Positions 40,593-51,155 of a DNA stretch of 64,000 bases are shown here, in pieces. The position numbers and the translations under genes were made by a program. Source of the stretch: Burkholderia sp. BCC0322. Its GTDB lineage: Bacteria; Pseudomonadota; Gammaproteobacteria; Burkholderiales; Burkholderiaceae. The DNA lies in assembly GCF_902833045.1 (NCBI RefSeq), contig NZ_CADFDU010000001.1, positions 1 to 64,000 of the forward strand, given 5' to 3'. The stretch's first letter is position 1, and each line of letters begins with the position of its first letter. The notes beneath the pieces are model-generated. The model ran no database searches and was not told the origin of the DNA. It saw nothing but the letters and a program-made list of their open reading frames with translations.

Positions 40593-42017
40593 TCACGCAT
40601 GCGCGGGATGCGCAGCGGGATGGGCGGCGTCACGCGCGCGGGCCGGCCGGTGCTGTGCACCGGTGTGCCACGCCGGCAGGCGCGCACCCGCGCCGAACAG
40701 CTTCTCGCGCAGCGTCGGCGCGGGATCGTAGTCTTCCTTGTAGACGCCGCGGTTCTGCAGCTCGGGCACGACCCAGTCGACGAAATCCTCGAACGACTCG
40801 GGCATCACGGTGCGCGTCAGGTTGAAGCCGTCGATGCCGGTCTCGTCGATCCACGACTGCAGCTCGTCCGCGACCTGCGACGGCGAGCCGACGATCGGCG
40901 CATAGCGGCCGCCGAGCGACATCTGCTCGAGCATCCGACGCACGGTCCACGTGCCGGCCGTGCTCTTGCGCGAGATCGCGTCGACGGCCGACTGGATCGA
41001 ATCGGTCTTCACGTACGAGATCGGCTCGTCGAGGCCGTACTTCGCGAAGTCGATGCCGGTCGAGCTCGCGAAATGCGCGAGGCCGGCTTCGGGGCTCGCG
41101 TAGCGCCGGTATTCGTCGAACTTCTCGCGCGCGAGCCGCTCGGTTTCGGCCGTCACGACGCTCACGCCCGCGAAGATCCGGATCGACGCCGGGTCGCGCC
41201 CTTGTCGTGCGGCGGCCGCGCGGATGTCGAGTGCCGCCGCGCGCGCGGCGGCCTTGCTTTGCCCGTTCACGAACACGCATTCCGCGTGACGGCCGGCAAA
41301 CTCGACGCCGCGCGCGGACGAACCGGCCTGGTACAGCACCGGCGTGCGCTGCAGCGACGGCTCGCTCAGGTGAATCGCGTCGAGCGAATAGAACGGCCCG
41401 TCGTGCTTCACGCGCCGCACCTTGCCCGGCTGCGCGAACACGCGCGCCTGCGCGTCGCGGATCACCGCATCGTCGTCCCAGCTCTGTTCCCACAGCTTGT
41501 AGACGACATCCATGTAGTCGTCCGCGCGCTCGTAACGGTCGTCGTGGCCGATCTGCTGCGCGAGGCCCATCCCGCGCGCGGCGCTGTCGAGGTAGCCGGT
41601 GACGATGTTCCAGCCCACGCGCCCTTTCGTCAGATGATCGAGCGTCGACATGCGGCGCGCGAACAGGTACGGCGGCTCGTAGGTCAGGTTCGCGGTCACG
41701 CCGAAGCCGAGATGCCGCGTGACCTGCGCCATCGCGGGCACCAGCAGCAGCGGATCGTTGACGGGCACCTGCACCGATTCGCGCAGTGCGGCATCGGGGC
41801 CGCCGCCGAACACGTCGTACACGCCGACGATGTCCGCGAGGAAGATCCCGTCGAACTTGCCGCGTTCGAGCGTCTTCGCGAGGTCGGCCCAGTAATCGAG
41901 ATCGGTGTAGTGCGCGGAGCGGTCGCGCGGATGCGTCCACAGCCCGTGGTTGATGTGCCCGACGCAGTTCATGTTGAACGCGTTGAGCAGGATCTTCTTG
42001 CGGTTCGCCGTCGTCAT
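40593..42017 (-). CDS. NtaA/SnaA/DszA-family FMN-dependent monooxygenase
   Basis: A 474-residue luciferase-like (group C) flavin monooxygenase. KKILLNAFNMNCVGHINHGLW at the N-terminus, FLADIVGVYDVFGG, GRVGWNIVTGYLDSAARGMG and LYQAGSSARGVEFAGRHAECVF are conserved in the NtaA/DszA group. It would oxidise an imported organosulfur compound with FMNH2 from a separate reductase, releasing sulfite or a sulfinate. The start at 42017 has GGAGG 5 bases upstream. A second ATG is at 42035. Confidence 0.87.
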   Translation of the reverse strand: MTTANRKKILLNAFNMNCVGHINHGLWTHPRDRSAHYTDLDYWADLAKTLERGKFDGIFLADIVGVYDVFGGGPDAALRESVQVPVNDPLLLVPAMAQVTRHLGFGVTANLTYEPPYLFARRMSTLDHLTKGRVGWNIVTGYLDSAARGMGLAQQIGHDDRYERADDYMDVVYKLWEQSWDDDAVIRDAQARVFAQPGKVRRVKHDGPFYSLDAIHLSEPSLQRTPVLYQAGSSARGVEFAGRHAECVFVNGQSKAAARAAALDIRAAAARQGRDPASIRIFAGVSVVTAETERLAREKFDEYRRYASPEAGLAHFASSTGIDFAKYGLDEPISYVKTDSIQSAVDAISRKSTAGTWTVRRMLEQMSLGGRYAPIVGSPSQVADELQSWIDETGIDGFNLTRTVMPESFEDFVDWVVPELQNRGVYKEDYDPAPTLREKLFGAGARLPAWHTGAQHRPARARDAAHPAAHPAHA

Positions 42018-42028
42018 GCCCGCCTCCG

Positions 42029-42859
42029 TCACCATGCGATCGCGTACAGCGAGCCGAACGCGTTGTCGAGCGCACGGCGCACGGCCGGCGAGTGCTGGTA
42101 GATCGCGATGAACTTGCGGATGCGCGGATCGTTCACGCTGTCCGGCCGCACGACCCACTGGATCGCGAAGATCTTGTTCTCGGTGCCGTCGAACAGCAGC
42201 GCGCTGTTCGGGTCGGTCGTGCCGGCGAGCTTGATGAAGCTCGGGTAGCCCTGCGCGAGATCGACGTCGTCGAGCGAGCGCGCGAGCTGCGACGCCTCGA
42301 GCGGGATGATCTTCAGGTGCTTCGGGTTCGCGACGATGTCGTGCGTCGTCGCGCGGTAATCGGCGCCCGGCTTCAGCGTGATGAGCCCCGCGCGCTGCAG
42401 CAGCAACAGCCCGCGCCCGCCGTTCACCGGATCGTTCGCGATCGCGACCTTCGTGCCGTCCTTCAGCTCGCTGAAGCTTTTCACCTTCTTCGAATAGAGG
42501 CCGATCTTCATGATCGTGCCGGGCGCGATCGACACGAAGTTGTAGCCGCCCTGCCGGTTCGCGTTCTCGAGGAACGGGATGTGCTGGAAGTAGTTGACGT
42601 CGATGTCCTTGTTCGCGAGCGCCGCGTTCGGCGTATTCCAGTCGGTGAATTCGACGATCTTCACGTCGAGCCCCTGCGCCTTCGCCTCCTTCGCGGCGAC
42701 CTTCAGCGCTTCGATCTGCGGGCTGGTCGAGATGCCGACCTTCAGCGGCGCGGTGTCGGCGTGCGCGCCATCGAGCAGCGCGACGCCAAGCAGGGCGGCG
42801 GCCAGCAGACGCGCGACGCGGCCGGCGGAAAAGCGGGCGGAAAAAACGGCATGCAGCAT
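42029..42859 (-). CDS. MetQ/NlpA-type ABC substrate-binding protein
   Basis: A 276-residue binding protein of the NlpA/MetQ family: VKIVEFTDWNTPNAALANKDIDVNYFQHIPFLEN, VAIANDPVNGGRGLLLLQRAGLI. A signal peptide runs from 42859 (hydrophobic core VARLLAAALLGVALLDGAHA). There is no lipobox Cys at the cleavage site, so it is soluble in the periplasm. It is the first gene of the operon and gives uptake specificity. Confidence 0.86.
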   Translation of the reverse strand: MLHAVFSARFSAGRVARLLAAALLGVALLDGAHADTAPLKVGISTSPQIEALKVAAKEAKAQGLDVKIVEFTDWNTPNAALANKDIDVNYFQHIPFLENANRQGGYNFVSIAPGTIMKIGLYSKKVKSFSELKDGTKVAIANDPVNGGRGLLLLQRAGLITLKPGADYRATTHDIVANPKHLKIIPLEASQLARSLDDVDLAQGYPSFIKLAGTTDPNSALLFDGTENKIFAIQWVVRPDSVNDPRIRKFIAIYQHSPAVRRALDNAFGSLYAIAW

Positions 42860-43062
42860 GGAAACCACTCTCCTGTCCAAAGACGGTATCGACGGATGAG
42901 CGACGCCGCGGCGAACGCCCGGGCGTTCTCCGGACCGGGGTCAAACGCGTCGGAAAAGGATCAGCCGATGATAGAGAGCGGCGCGGGGACGGTCTACGAA
43001 GCGATTGTGCGAAGAAAATCGCGCGCGGCGATATGGCGGGCGGCCGCACCGGATAGAGCCTG

Positions 43063-43119
43063 GCCCGGCGCCCAGGCCGAAATCTCGGCCTGGGCGCCGG
43101 GCAAATTCCGAAATCTCGG
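43063..43119. repeat. Two CCGAAATCTCGG dyads, likely enhancer sites
   Basis: The 12-base palindrome CCGAAATCTCGG occurs at 43077-43088 and again at 43108-43119, 31 bases apart, which is close to three helix turns. The first copy is the centre of a perfect 40-base inverted repeat (arms 43063-43080 and 43085-43102, 18 bases each). They lie about 90 to 130 bases upstream of a sigma-54 -24/-12 promoter, where NtrC/DctD-type activators bind. The activator encoded at 46646 is the best candidate. Confidence 0.75.
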
Positions 43120-43204
43120 CCAGCCGGTCGAGCGCCTCATTCCGCAGAAGAAACAAATCCCTTGCAAATCAATGCATTAAAAATATTCCGGTCGGCCGGA
43201 TTTC

Positions 43205-43219
43205 TGGCACGGAGGTTGC
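43205..43219 (+). promoter_or_regulatory. Sigma-54 (-24/-12) promoter of the 2-HCT symporter
   Basis: TGGCACG-GAGG-TTGC matches the sigma-54 consensus (TGGCACR-N4-TTGC) at every defined base, with GG at 43206-43207 and GC at 43218-43219. Transcription would start near 43231, about 50 bases before the start codon. Confidence 0.9.
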
Positions 43220-43280
43220 GTGATAGACGGCACACAATGCCGCGAAGCGATGCAGGCATTCCAACATCAGGAGACACGTC

Positions 43281-44645
43281 TTGCAGACCTCTATCCATAC
43301 CCCGCCCCATCCGGAGCCGGTTTCCGGCGCCGCCGCCACCCCGCGCGAGCGCTTCTGGCCGGAAGGCTGGTGGAAACTGATGGAAATCCGCATCGGCATC
43401 ATTCCGCTGCCCGTCTACTTCATCCTGCTCGCGCTGATCGTCGGCTTCTCGGTGACCGGCAAGGTGCCCGGCGAGATCTCGATGGCGATCGCGGTGCTTG
43501 CGTTCTTCGGCTTCACCTGCGCGGAACTGGGCAAGCGCCTGCCGCTGTTGCGCAACATCGGCGCGGCCGCGATCTTCGCGACCTTCGTGCCGTCGGCGCT
43601 CACGTACTACCACGTGCTGCCGAAGCCGGTGCTGAACCTCACCGTCGAATTCACGAAGTCGACCAACTTCCTGTACCTGTTCATCGCGTCGATCATCGTC
43701 GGCAGCATCCTGAGCATGGACCGGCGCGTGCTGATCCAGGGCTTCGTGAAGATCTTCATCCCGCTCGCGGCCGGCTCGGTCGCGGCGGCGATCGTCGGCA
43801 CGGCGGTCGGTACCGCGCTCGGCCTCGGCGCGCGCCACACGCTGCTGTACATCGTCGTGCCGATCATGGCGGGCGGCGTCGGCGAAGGCGCGATTCCGCT
43901 GTCGATCGGCTATTCGGAACTGATGCACCTGCCGCAAGGCGAGATGTTCGCGATGGTGCTGCCGCCGGTGATGCTCGGCAGCCTGACCGCGATCATCCTG
44001 TCGGGCGCGCTCGACATGCTCGGCAAGCGCCTCCCGCACCTGACCGGCAACGGCCGCCTGCAGGTTGGCGAAAGCGGCGACATGACGCCGGAAAACGAAG
44101 AGATTCGCGGCCACGTCGACGTCACGCACATCGCGGGCGCCGGCATCACGGCCATCACGCTGTACCTGGTCGGCCTGATGGCGCACAAGCTGTTCGGCCT
44201 GCCCGCGCCGGTCGCGATGCTGTTCCTCGCGGTGCTCGTGAAGCTCGCGCGCGCGGTGTCGCCGCCGCTGCAGGAAGGCGCGTTCGTCGTCTACAAGTTC
44301 TTCTCGACCGCCGTCACGTATCCGCTGCTGTTCGCGATCGGCGTCGCGATGACGCCGTGGGACAAGCTGACCGCCGCGTTCACGATCGTCAACGTCGTCA
44401 CGATCGTGTCGACCGTCGCGACGCTGATGGGCACCGGTTTCGTGGTCGGCCGCCTGTTGAAGATGTACCCTATCGACACCGCAATCGTGAACGCCTGCCA
44501 CAGCGGGCAAGGCGGCACCGGCGACGTCGCGATCCTGACTGCCGCGAACCGGATGCAACTGATGCCGTTCGCGCAGATCGCGACGCGTATCGGCGGCGCG
44601 ATCGTCGTCACGGTCACGCTGATCCTGGTCGCACACTTCGGATGA
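43281..44645 (+). CDS. 2-Hydroxycarboxylate:Na+ symporter (CitS/MleP family)
   Basis: A 454-residue membrane transporter of the 2-HCT family with two reentrant GGxG-type loops, GGVGEGAIPLS near residue 195 and SGQGGTGDVAIL near residue 415. It carries citrate, malate or similar acids with sodium. The start is TTG at 43281, 8 bases after CAGGAG. No ATG fits before the MEIR stretch. It has a sigma-54 promoter, and a DctB/DctD-like pair follows directly, so uptake is probably induced by its substrate. Confidence 0.87.
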   Translation: MQTSIHTPPHPEPVSGAAATPRERFWPEGWWKLMEIRIGIIPLPVYFILLALIVGFSVTGKVPGEISMAIAVLAFFGFTCAELGKRLPLLRNIGAAAIFATFVPSALTYYHVLPKPVLNLTVEFTKSTNFLYLFIASIIVGSILSMDRRVLIQGFVKIFIPLAAGSVAAAIVGTAVGTALGLGARHTLLYIVVPIMAGGVGEGAIPLSIGYSELMHLPQGEMFAMVLPPVMLGSLTAIILSGALDMLGKRLPHLTGNGRLQVGESGDMTPENEEIRGHVDVTHIAGAGITAITLYLVGLMAHKLFGLPAPVAMLFLAVLVKLARAVSPPLQEGAFVVYKFFSTAVTYPLLFAIGVAMTPWDKLTAAFTIVNVVTIVSTVATLMGTGFVVGRLLKMYPIDTAIVNACHSGQGGTGDVAILTAANRMQLMPFAQIATRIGGAIVVTVTLILVAHFG

Positions 44646-44772
44646 CGCGCCGCCGCGCGCACCGTCGCGCAGGCTGCTTCGCACGCGCCGCCGCCGGCCC
44701 AGCCGGCGCGCGGCGCGCGTCGTTCAGGGCGTCGTGTCGGGCGTCCCGCCGTGCGGACGGTTGCGGGCTTCG

Positions 44773-46645
44773 ATGAGGGCGAACGTGCAGAAGAGCTTCA
44801 AGGGAATCCCGTGGTGGGGCTGGGCATCGGCCGGCGTGCTGTACATGTGCGTCGCAGCCGCGGCCGTCGATTTCGCGTGGGAACGCGCGATCGACGCGCT
44901 CGAGGAAGCCGGCGAGCACCGGCTCGACCTGTATGCGTCGAGCCTGAAAAGCGAACTCGGCCGCTTCGAGATCCTGCCCGGCCTGGTCGCGCGGCAGGAC
45001 AGCGTGCGCACGATGCTGAAAGCCGCGCCGAACAGCGCCCCCGAGCTCGTGCACACGGTCGACACCTACCTCGAAGCCGTGAACCGCGACGCGGGCAGCG
45101 GCGCGGTCGACGTGATCGACCTGCAGGGCGACGTGATCGCCGCCAGCAACTGGAACGAGACGCTCAGCTTCGTCGGCACCAACGTGTCGTACCGGCCGTA
45201 TTTCAAGGACGCGCTCGCGCGCGGCAGCGGCCGCTTCTTCGGCATCGGCACCAACACCGGCGTGCCGGGTGTCTACTTCGCCAGCGCGGTGCGCGACGAC
45301 GGTGTGCCGATCGGCGTGGCGGCCGTCAAGATCAGCGTCGATCCGCTCGAATCGGCGTGGCGTGCGCCGGGCGTCGCCGCGATGGTCGTCGACAGCAACG
45401 GCGTGGTCGTGATCTCGACCGAACCCGCGTGGAAATTCACCGCGCTGCGCCCGATCACCGCGCAGCAGCAGCATGACATCCAGGCGTCACGGCAATACGC
45501 GGGCCGCACGGTCGACGCGCTGCCGTACCGCCGCATCGGCGACCGCAGCGCGGCCGCGTGGTTCGGCACCTTCCCCGATATGCGTCACAGCGGCCGCACC
45601 ACGCGCTATCTCGTGATGTCGCGCCCGGCGCCGCAGGCCGGCGATTCGCTGATGGTGCTGCTCGACATCGCGGGCGCGCGGCGCCAGCAGCAGACGGCCT
45701 TCGTGTTCGTCACCGGCGCGTTCCTGATCGCCGCGCTGCTCGCCGGCTACGCGATCCAGCGCCGCCGGGCGATCGTCGCGCGGCTGAACGCGCAGGACGC
45801 GCTGCGGCGCGCGAACGACCAGCTCGAGCTGACCGTCGCGCAGCGCACGGCCGCGCTGACGGCCGCGAACGAACGGATGCAGCGCGAGATCGTCGAGCGC
45901 GAGCGCACCGAGCAGCGGCTGCGCGCGTCGCAGCAGGAAGTCGTGCACACGGGCAAGCTCGCGGTGCTCGGGCAGATGGCCGCCGGCCTCACGCACGAAC
46001 TGAACCAGCCGCTCGTCGCGATCCGCACGCTGTGCGACAACGCGCGCACGTTCTTCGAGCGCGGCCAGCCGGCGCCGGCGCTCGCCAATCTCGAGCGAAT
46101 CGGCAAGCTCGTCGACAGCATGGCCGTGCTCACCGGCGAGCTGAAGACCTTCGCGCGCAAGCCCGACGTCGAACGCGTCGCGGTCTCGCTGAACGAGGCC
46201 GTCGCGCATGCACGGCTCATCTACGACGCGCGGATCCGCGACGAAGGCGTGCAGCTCGACGTGAACATCGCGCCCGGCACCGCCGTGTCGGCCGAGTCGA
46301 GCCAGCTGCAGCAGGTGATCGTCAACCTGCTCGGCAACGCGCTCGACGCGGTACACGACGCGCCCGTGCGCCGCATCGTCATCGAGGCCGCCGGGCCGGA
46401 CGAAGCCGGCCGCGTGCGTTTCACCGTCGCCGACAGCGGCGCGGGCATCGCGCCCGAGGTGCTGCCGCACCTGTTCGAGCCGTTCGTCACGACCAAGCCG
46501 CGCGGCCAGGGCCTCGGGCTCGGCCTCGCGATCACGTCGCGCATCGTCGAGGCGTTCGGCGCGAAGATCGCCGCGACGAACCGCGACGAAGGCGGCGCGC
46601 AGTTCAGTATCGAATTCGCGGCGGCCACGCTGCAAAGGACAGAGC

Positions 46646-46656
<11 letters not shown>
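44773..46656 (+). CDS. DctB-like sensor histidine kinase
   Basis: A 627-residue membrane kinase. A helix near 15-32, a periplasmic double-Cache sensor (about 35-285: NVSYRPYFKDALARGSGRFFGIG, GVYFASAVRDD), a second helix near 310-330, a coiled coil, H-box LTHELNQPLVAI, N-box NLLGNALDAV, G boxes DSGAGI and GLGLGLAI. It should sense a C4 or other carboxylate outside the membrane. The ATG at 44773 is preferred. A GTG at 44734 gives 13 more residues. It overlaps the response-regulator start by 11 bases. Confidence 0.87.
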
Positions 46657-48007
<1,351 letters not shown>

Positions 48008-48029
48008 CGCGAACGAGGACACGCACGGC

Positions 48030-48359
48030 ATGGATCGCATCGAAGTCACCGAACAAGGCCGCATTACCGGCCACCTGATCCGCGGCGTCACGCGCGCGCA
48101 GAAAACCTTCCGCCCGAGCGACTGGCCCGAGCGCCTCGCGGGCGTCATCACGCTGTTCGTCGGCGAACGACGGCCCGGCTATCCGTGCGCGCTGTCGCGG
48201 CTCGCGATGCCCGTCGTCGACGGCGGCGTCAAATGCCTGGTCGTGTCGGACGAATTGCGCACCGTCTGCGCGGACGCATTCGACTTCGCGATGCAGTTCG
48301 CGGCCGACAACGACCTCCCCGTCGAGCTTCAGGCCGCGCCCGTGCTGACGGTGCGCTGA
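48030..48359 (+). CDS. DUF3579 family protein
   Basis: A 109-residue protein resembling the betaproteobacterial DUF3579 family (GVTRAQKTFRPSDWPERLAGVITLF, CLVVSDELRTVCADAFDFAMQFAADNDLP). Function unknown. It starts 22 bases after the response regulator, on the same strand, but members of this family are usually found without two-component genes. An alternative start is at 47994. Confidence 0.75.
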   Translation: MDRIEVTEQGRITGHLIRGVTRAQKTFRPSDWPERLAGVITLFVGERRPGYPCALSRLAMPVVDGGVKCLVVSDELRTVCADAFDFAMQFAADNDLPVELQAAPVLTVR

Positions 48360-48630
48360 CGCGCGGGCCGCTTTCGCGGCTCGCGTGCTTCCCGTTTTCC
48401 AACGGTACGATGCGCAGGCGCGCAGGCCGCCGCACGCCCTTTTTCGGCCATTCCGGCACTTCGACCTACCGTCAGACGATTGAAAGCATCGATACCCGTC
48501 CCCTTCCGACAAGGGTTTCCGGCCGAACCATCAATAAAATTGATCGTCGCAATGAAAATTATGCGTTTTCCTTGCAGGTCGCCGTGATGCATAGTTGCGT
48601 CGTGTTGACGCACCTTTGAGTCTTTCAGTC
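48360..48630. other. Intergenic region upstream of the alpha/beta hydrolase
   Basis: A 271-base gap. The middle (48525-48580) is AT-rich (AATAAAATTGATCG, CAATGAAAATTATGCG) and probably holds the promoter of the hydrolase gene. No RNA gene or repeat is recognised. Confidence 0.4.
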
Positions 48631-49482
48631 ATGAACATGCGAATCGAGCCGTCCGTGCTCGCGAACCCCGACCTGCAATTTGCGACGCTTTCGTCAGGCA
48701 TCAGCCTGCCGTATGTCGAGCGGGGCAGCGGTGCGCCGATGGTGTTCGTGCACGGCTCGCTGTGCGATTACCGCTACTGGGATCCGCAGCTCGCGTCGCT
48801 GTCGGCCCACTACCGCTGCATCGCGCCGAGCCTGAGCCATTACTGGCCGGCCGTCGAAGCGGGCATCCAGGACGAGTTCAGCTGGCAGAACCACGTCGAC
48901 GAGCTCGCCGAATTCATCGATGCGCTCGATCTCGGCCCCGTGCACCTGGTCGGCCACTCGCGCGGCGGCAGCGTCGCGTTCAACGTGGCGCGTCAGCATC
49001 CGCACCTCGTCGAGTCGCTGACGCTCGCCGATCCGGGCGGCCCGCTGCAACAGCCGGGCGTGCGCGAAGCCGCGCTGCCGGCCGCCGCGATCGCGCTGCG
49101 CACGAAGGCCGTGAACCTGATCGGGCAAGGCGACGTCGAATCGGGCCTCGAGATGTTCGTCGATTCCGTGAGCCTGCCGGGCGCATGGAAGAAGAGCACG
49201 TCGCGTTTCCGCACGATGGCGATCGACAACGCGAGCACGCTGCCGAAGCAACTGCGCGACCCGCTGCCCGCGTATTCGCAGCACACGGCCGGCGACATCG
49301 CATGCCGCACGCTGCTGATCGACGGCCAGCGCAGCCCGAAGATGTTCCGCAACAACGTCGAGACGCTGTCGCAGTGGATCGGCAACGCGCAACGGCAGAC
49401 CGTCGCCGGTGCGTCGCACGGGATGAACGCCGCGAGCCCCGCCGTGTTCAACCGCTTCGTGCACGAGTTCGTCACCGCGTAA
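48631..49482 (+). CDS. Alpha/beta hydrolase
   Basis: A 283-residue hydrolase with the oxyanion loop VFVHGSLCDYRYW, the nucleophile elbow GHSRGG (Ser near residue 104), an acidic residue in LLIDGQRSP and a late His in VAGASHGMN. The order fits the fold. Substrate is unknown. ATG 48631 (MNMRIEPS) is chosen, with another ATG at 48595 lacking support. A terminator follows immediately. Confidence 0.83.
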   Translation: MNMRIEPSVLANPDLQFATLSSGISLPYVERGSGAPMVFVHGSLCDYRYWDPQLASLSAHYRCIAPSLSHYWPAVEAGIQDEFSWQNHVDELAEFIDALDLGPVHLVGHSRGGSVAFNVARQHPHLVESLTLADPGGPLQQPGVREAALPAAAIALRTKAVNLIGQGDVESGLEMFVDSVSLPGAWKKSTSRFRTMAIDNASTLPKQLRDPLPAYSQHTAGDIACRTLLIDGQRSPKMFRNNVETLSQWIGNAQRQTVAGASHGMNAASPAVFNRFVHEFVTA

Positions 49483-49488
49483 GTTCTC

Positions 49489-49516
49489 CCGGGCGGCGTT
49501 CGTTCCGCCCGGTTTT
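49489..49516 (+). terminator. Terminator after the alpha/beta hydrolase
   Basis: CCGGGCGG-cgttcgtt-CCGCCCGG followed by TTTT gives a perfect 8-base stem only 7 bases past the stop codon. Confidence 0.85.
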
Positions 49517-49659
49517 CCTGCTTCATTCGGAAACGGTGCGGCCCGCCCCGCATCGCTTTCCTGTCGCCCGCCGCACGTCACCGGCGCATCCGCCGCGCGA
49601 ATCCAGACACCTCTGCACGATCCGCGTCCGCGTGCCGGACACCGGCGCGGCGCATCGCA

Positions 49660-50106
49660 TCACGCCGCCGGCTCCGCCTTGCGCGTCACCGCATCCGGCA
49701 GCCCGAACACGCTGTCGAACGCCCAGTTGTACGTGAACGTGAAGATCGGGAAGAACACGATCAGCACCGCGTCGTACAGGAACGCCTGCAGCAGCGACAC
49801 GTCGAGCCACCACGCGATCAGCGGGATCAGGAACGTCACGAGCGCGACCTGGAAGCCGATCGCATGCAGCACGCGGCGACCGACCGTGCGCGTCGTCGCC
49901 GCACGCTTGCGCTCCCACGCTTCGAACGCGAGGTTGTACAGGAAATTGACGGTGACGCCCGTCGTCGAGATCATCACCCCCATCGCACCACTCGTCGCCA
50001 CGCTCGCGCCGCTCAGCATGCCGAGCACCGACGAGGCGATCAGGATGCCGAGCACCTCGAACATCACGACGTAGACTATGCGTCTCTTCCACCCTTGCAT
50101 GACCAT
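49660..50106 (-). CDS. PACE family multidrug/biocide efflux protein
   Basis: A 148-residue inner-membrane exporter made of two tandem two-helix units (about 10-65 and 80-140), as in AceI (chlorhexidine efflux). The conserved acidic residue in the first helix is in VVMFEVLGIL, and each repeat has the NF.YNLAF / FTYNWAFD pattern. It uses the proton gradient. ATG 50106 has AAGG upstream, and the next ATG is at 50100. A LysR gene is divergent, the usual PACE arrangement. Confidence 0.85.
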   Translation of the reverse strand: MVMQGWKRRIVYVVMFEVLGILIASSVLGMLSGASVATSGAMGVMISTTGVTVNFLYNLAFEAWERKRAATTRTVGRRVLHAIGFQVALVTFLIPLIAWWLDVSLLQAFLYDAVLIVFFPIFTFTYNWAFDSVFGLPDAVTRKAEPAA

Positions 50107-50199
50107 CCACCTTCCATCGAACAAGGTGGCGAGACTATCAGCGGGTAGCACGTCCGCAAAAGTCAGGTCCTTTCAATTTTTCTGACAGGAAGCCCTCGC

Positions 50200-51090
50200 A
50201 TGCTGACCAGCGACCACATCGACATGCTGCTGACCGTCATCGACAAAGGCTCGTTTTCCGCCGCCGCACGTGCGCTCGGCCGCACGCCGTCGGCAGTCAG
50301 CATGGCGATCGCGAACCTCGAGGCCGAACTCGGCCTCGTGCTGTTCGATCGCGGCACGCGCGAACCGACGCCGACCGCCGCGATGGCCGCGCTGCTGCCC
50401 GACGCGCGGTCGATCGCCGAGCAGTTGCAGGTGCTGCGCGCCCACGCGCAGCACCTGTCGGAAGGCGTCGAAGACACGCTGCGGCTCGGCGTCGCGGCCG
50501 AAATCGACCCGGCGCCCGTCGCCCGCGCGCTGACGGCGGTCGCCGCGAAGTATCCGGCGCTCGCGATCAGCGTCGTCACGGCGCCGCAGGACGCGATCGT
50601 CGACGCGCTGCATCGCACCGCCATCGATCTCTGCGTGGCGTACTGCGGGCTCGACCTTCATCCGCAGGAGCAGATTCATGCGCTGTGGACCGAGACGCTC
50701 GTCGCGGTCGCCGCGCCGAGCCATCCGGCGATCGTCGAAGGCGCGCAACCCGAGGCGATCGAGCGGCTGTCGGGCTTTCGGCAGATCGTGATCGCCGATC
50801 CGGAGCGGCCGCTGACCGACATTCGGCCGCTGATCGGCAACCGCACGTGGAAGGTGACCGACATGGCGACCGCGATCGCGCTGGTGAAGGCCGGTCATGG
50901 CTGGGCGAACCTGCCGGCCTCCGTGATCGGCCGATACGTCGCCGACGGCGAACTCGCGCCGCTCGTGTTCGCGAACATCCGCAACGGGCTGCCGCTGCCG
51001 GTTTACCTGCGCCGGCCGAAACACACGGGGCTCGGCAAGGCGGCCAGCGAACTGGTCCGCGCGCTGCGGGCTGCCGGCGATGAAAAATGA
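50200..51090 (+). CDS. LysR-type regulator of the PACE exporter
   Basis: A 296-residue LysR regulator with an N-terminal helix-turn-helix (LLTVIDKGSFSAAARALGRTPSAVSMAIANLE) and a periplasmic-binding-like ligand domain. It is divergent from the PACE exporter, with 93 bases between, and probably activates it on binding of a biocide or polyamine, as AceR does for AceI. Confidence 0.87.
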   Translation: MLTSDHIDMLLTVIDKGSFSAAARALGRTPSAVSMAIANLEAELGLVLFDRGTREPTPTAAMAALLPDARSIAEQLQVLRAHAQHLSEGVEDTLRLGVAAEIDPAPVARALTAVAAKYPALAISVVTAPQDAIVDALHRTAIDLCVAYCGLDLHPQEQIHALWTETLVAVAAPSHPAIVEGAQPEAIERLSGFRQIVIADPERPLTDIRPLIGNRTWKVTDMATAIALVKAGHGWANLPASVIGRYVADGELAPLVFANIRNGLPLPVYLRRPKHTGLGKAASELVRALRAAGDEK

Positions 51091-51155
51091 CCGGCGCGGC
51101 GGCAAACGCCGCCACGCCGTCGGTCAACGCATGACGGTTTGACCGTTAGTTGCGG

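Larger units (their letters stand above)
42860..43280. promoter_or_regulatory. Divergent control region of the organosulfur and 2-HCT genes
   Basis: A 421-base gap with three elements: the leftward promoter of the organosulfur operon (not resolved), a pair of dyads with a strong hairpin at 43063-43119, and a sigma-54 promoter at 43205-43219 for the rightward symporter. Confidence 0.6.
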
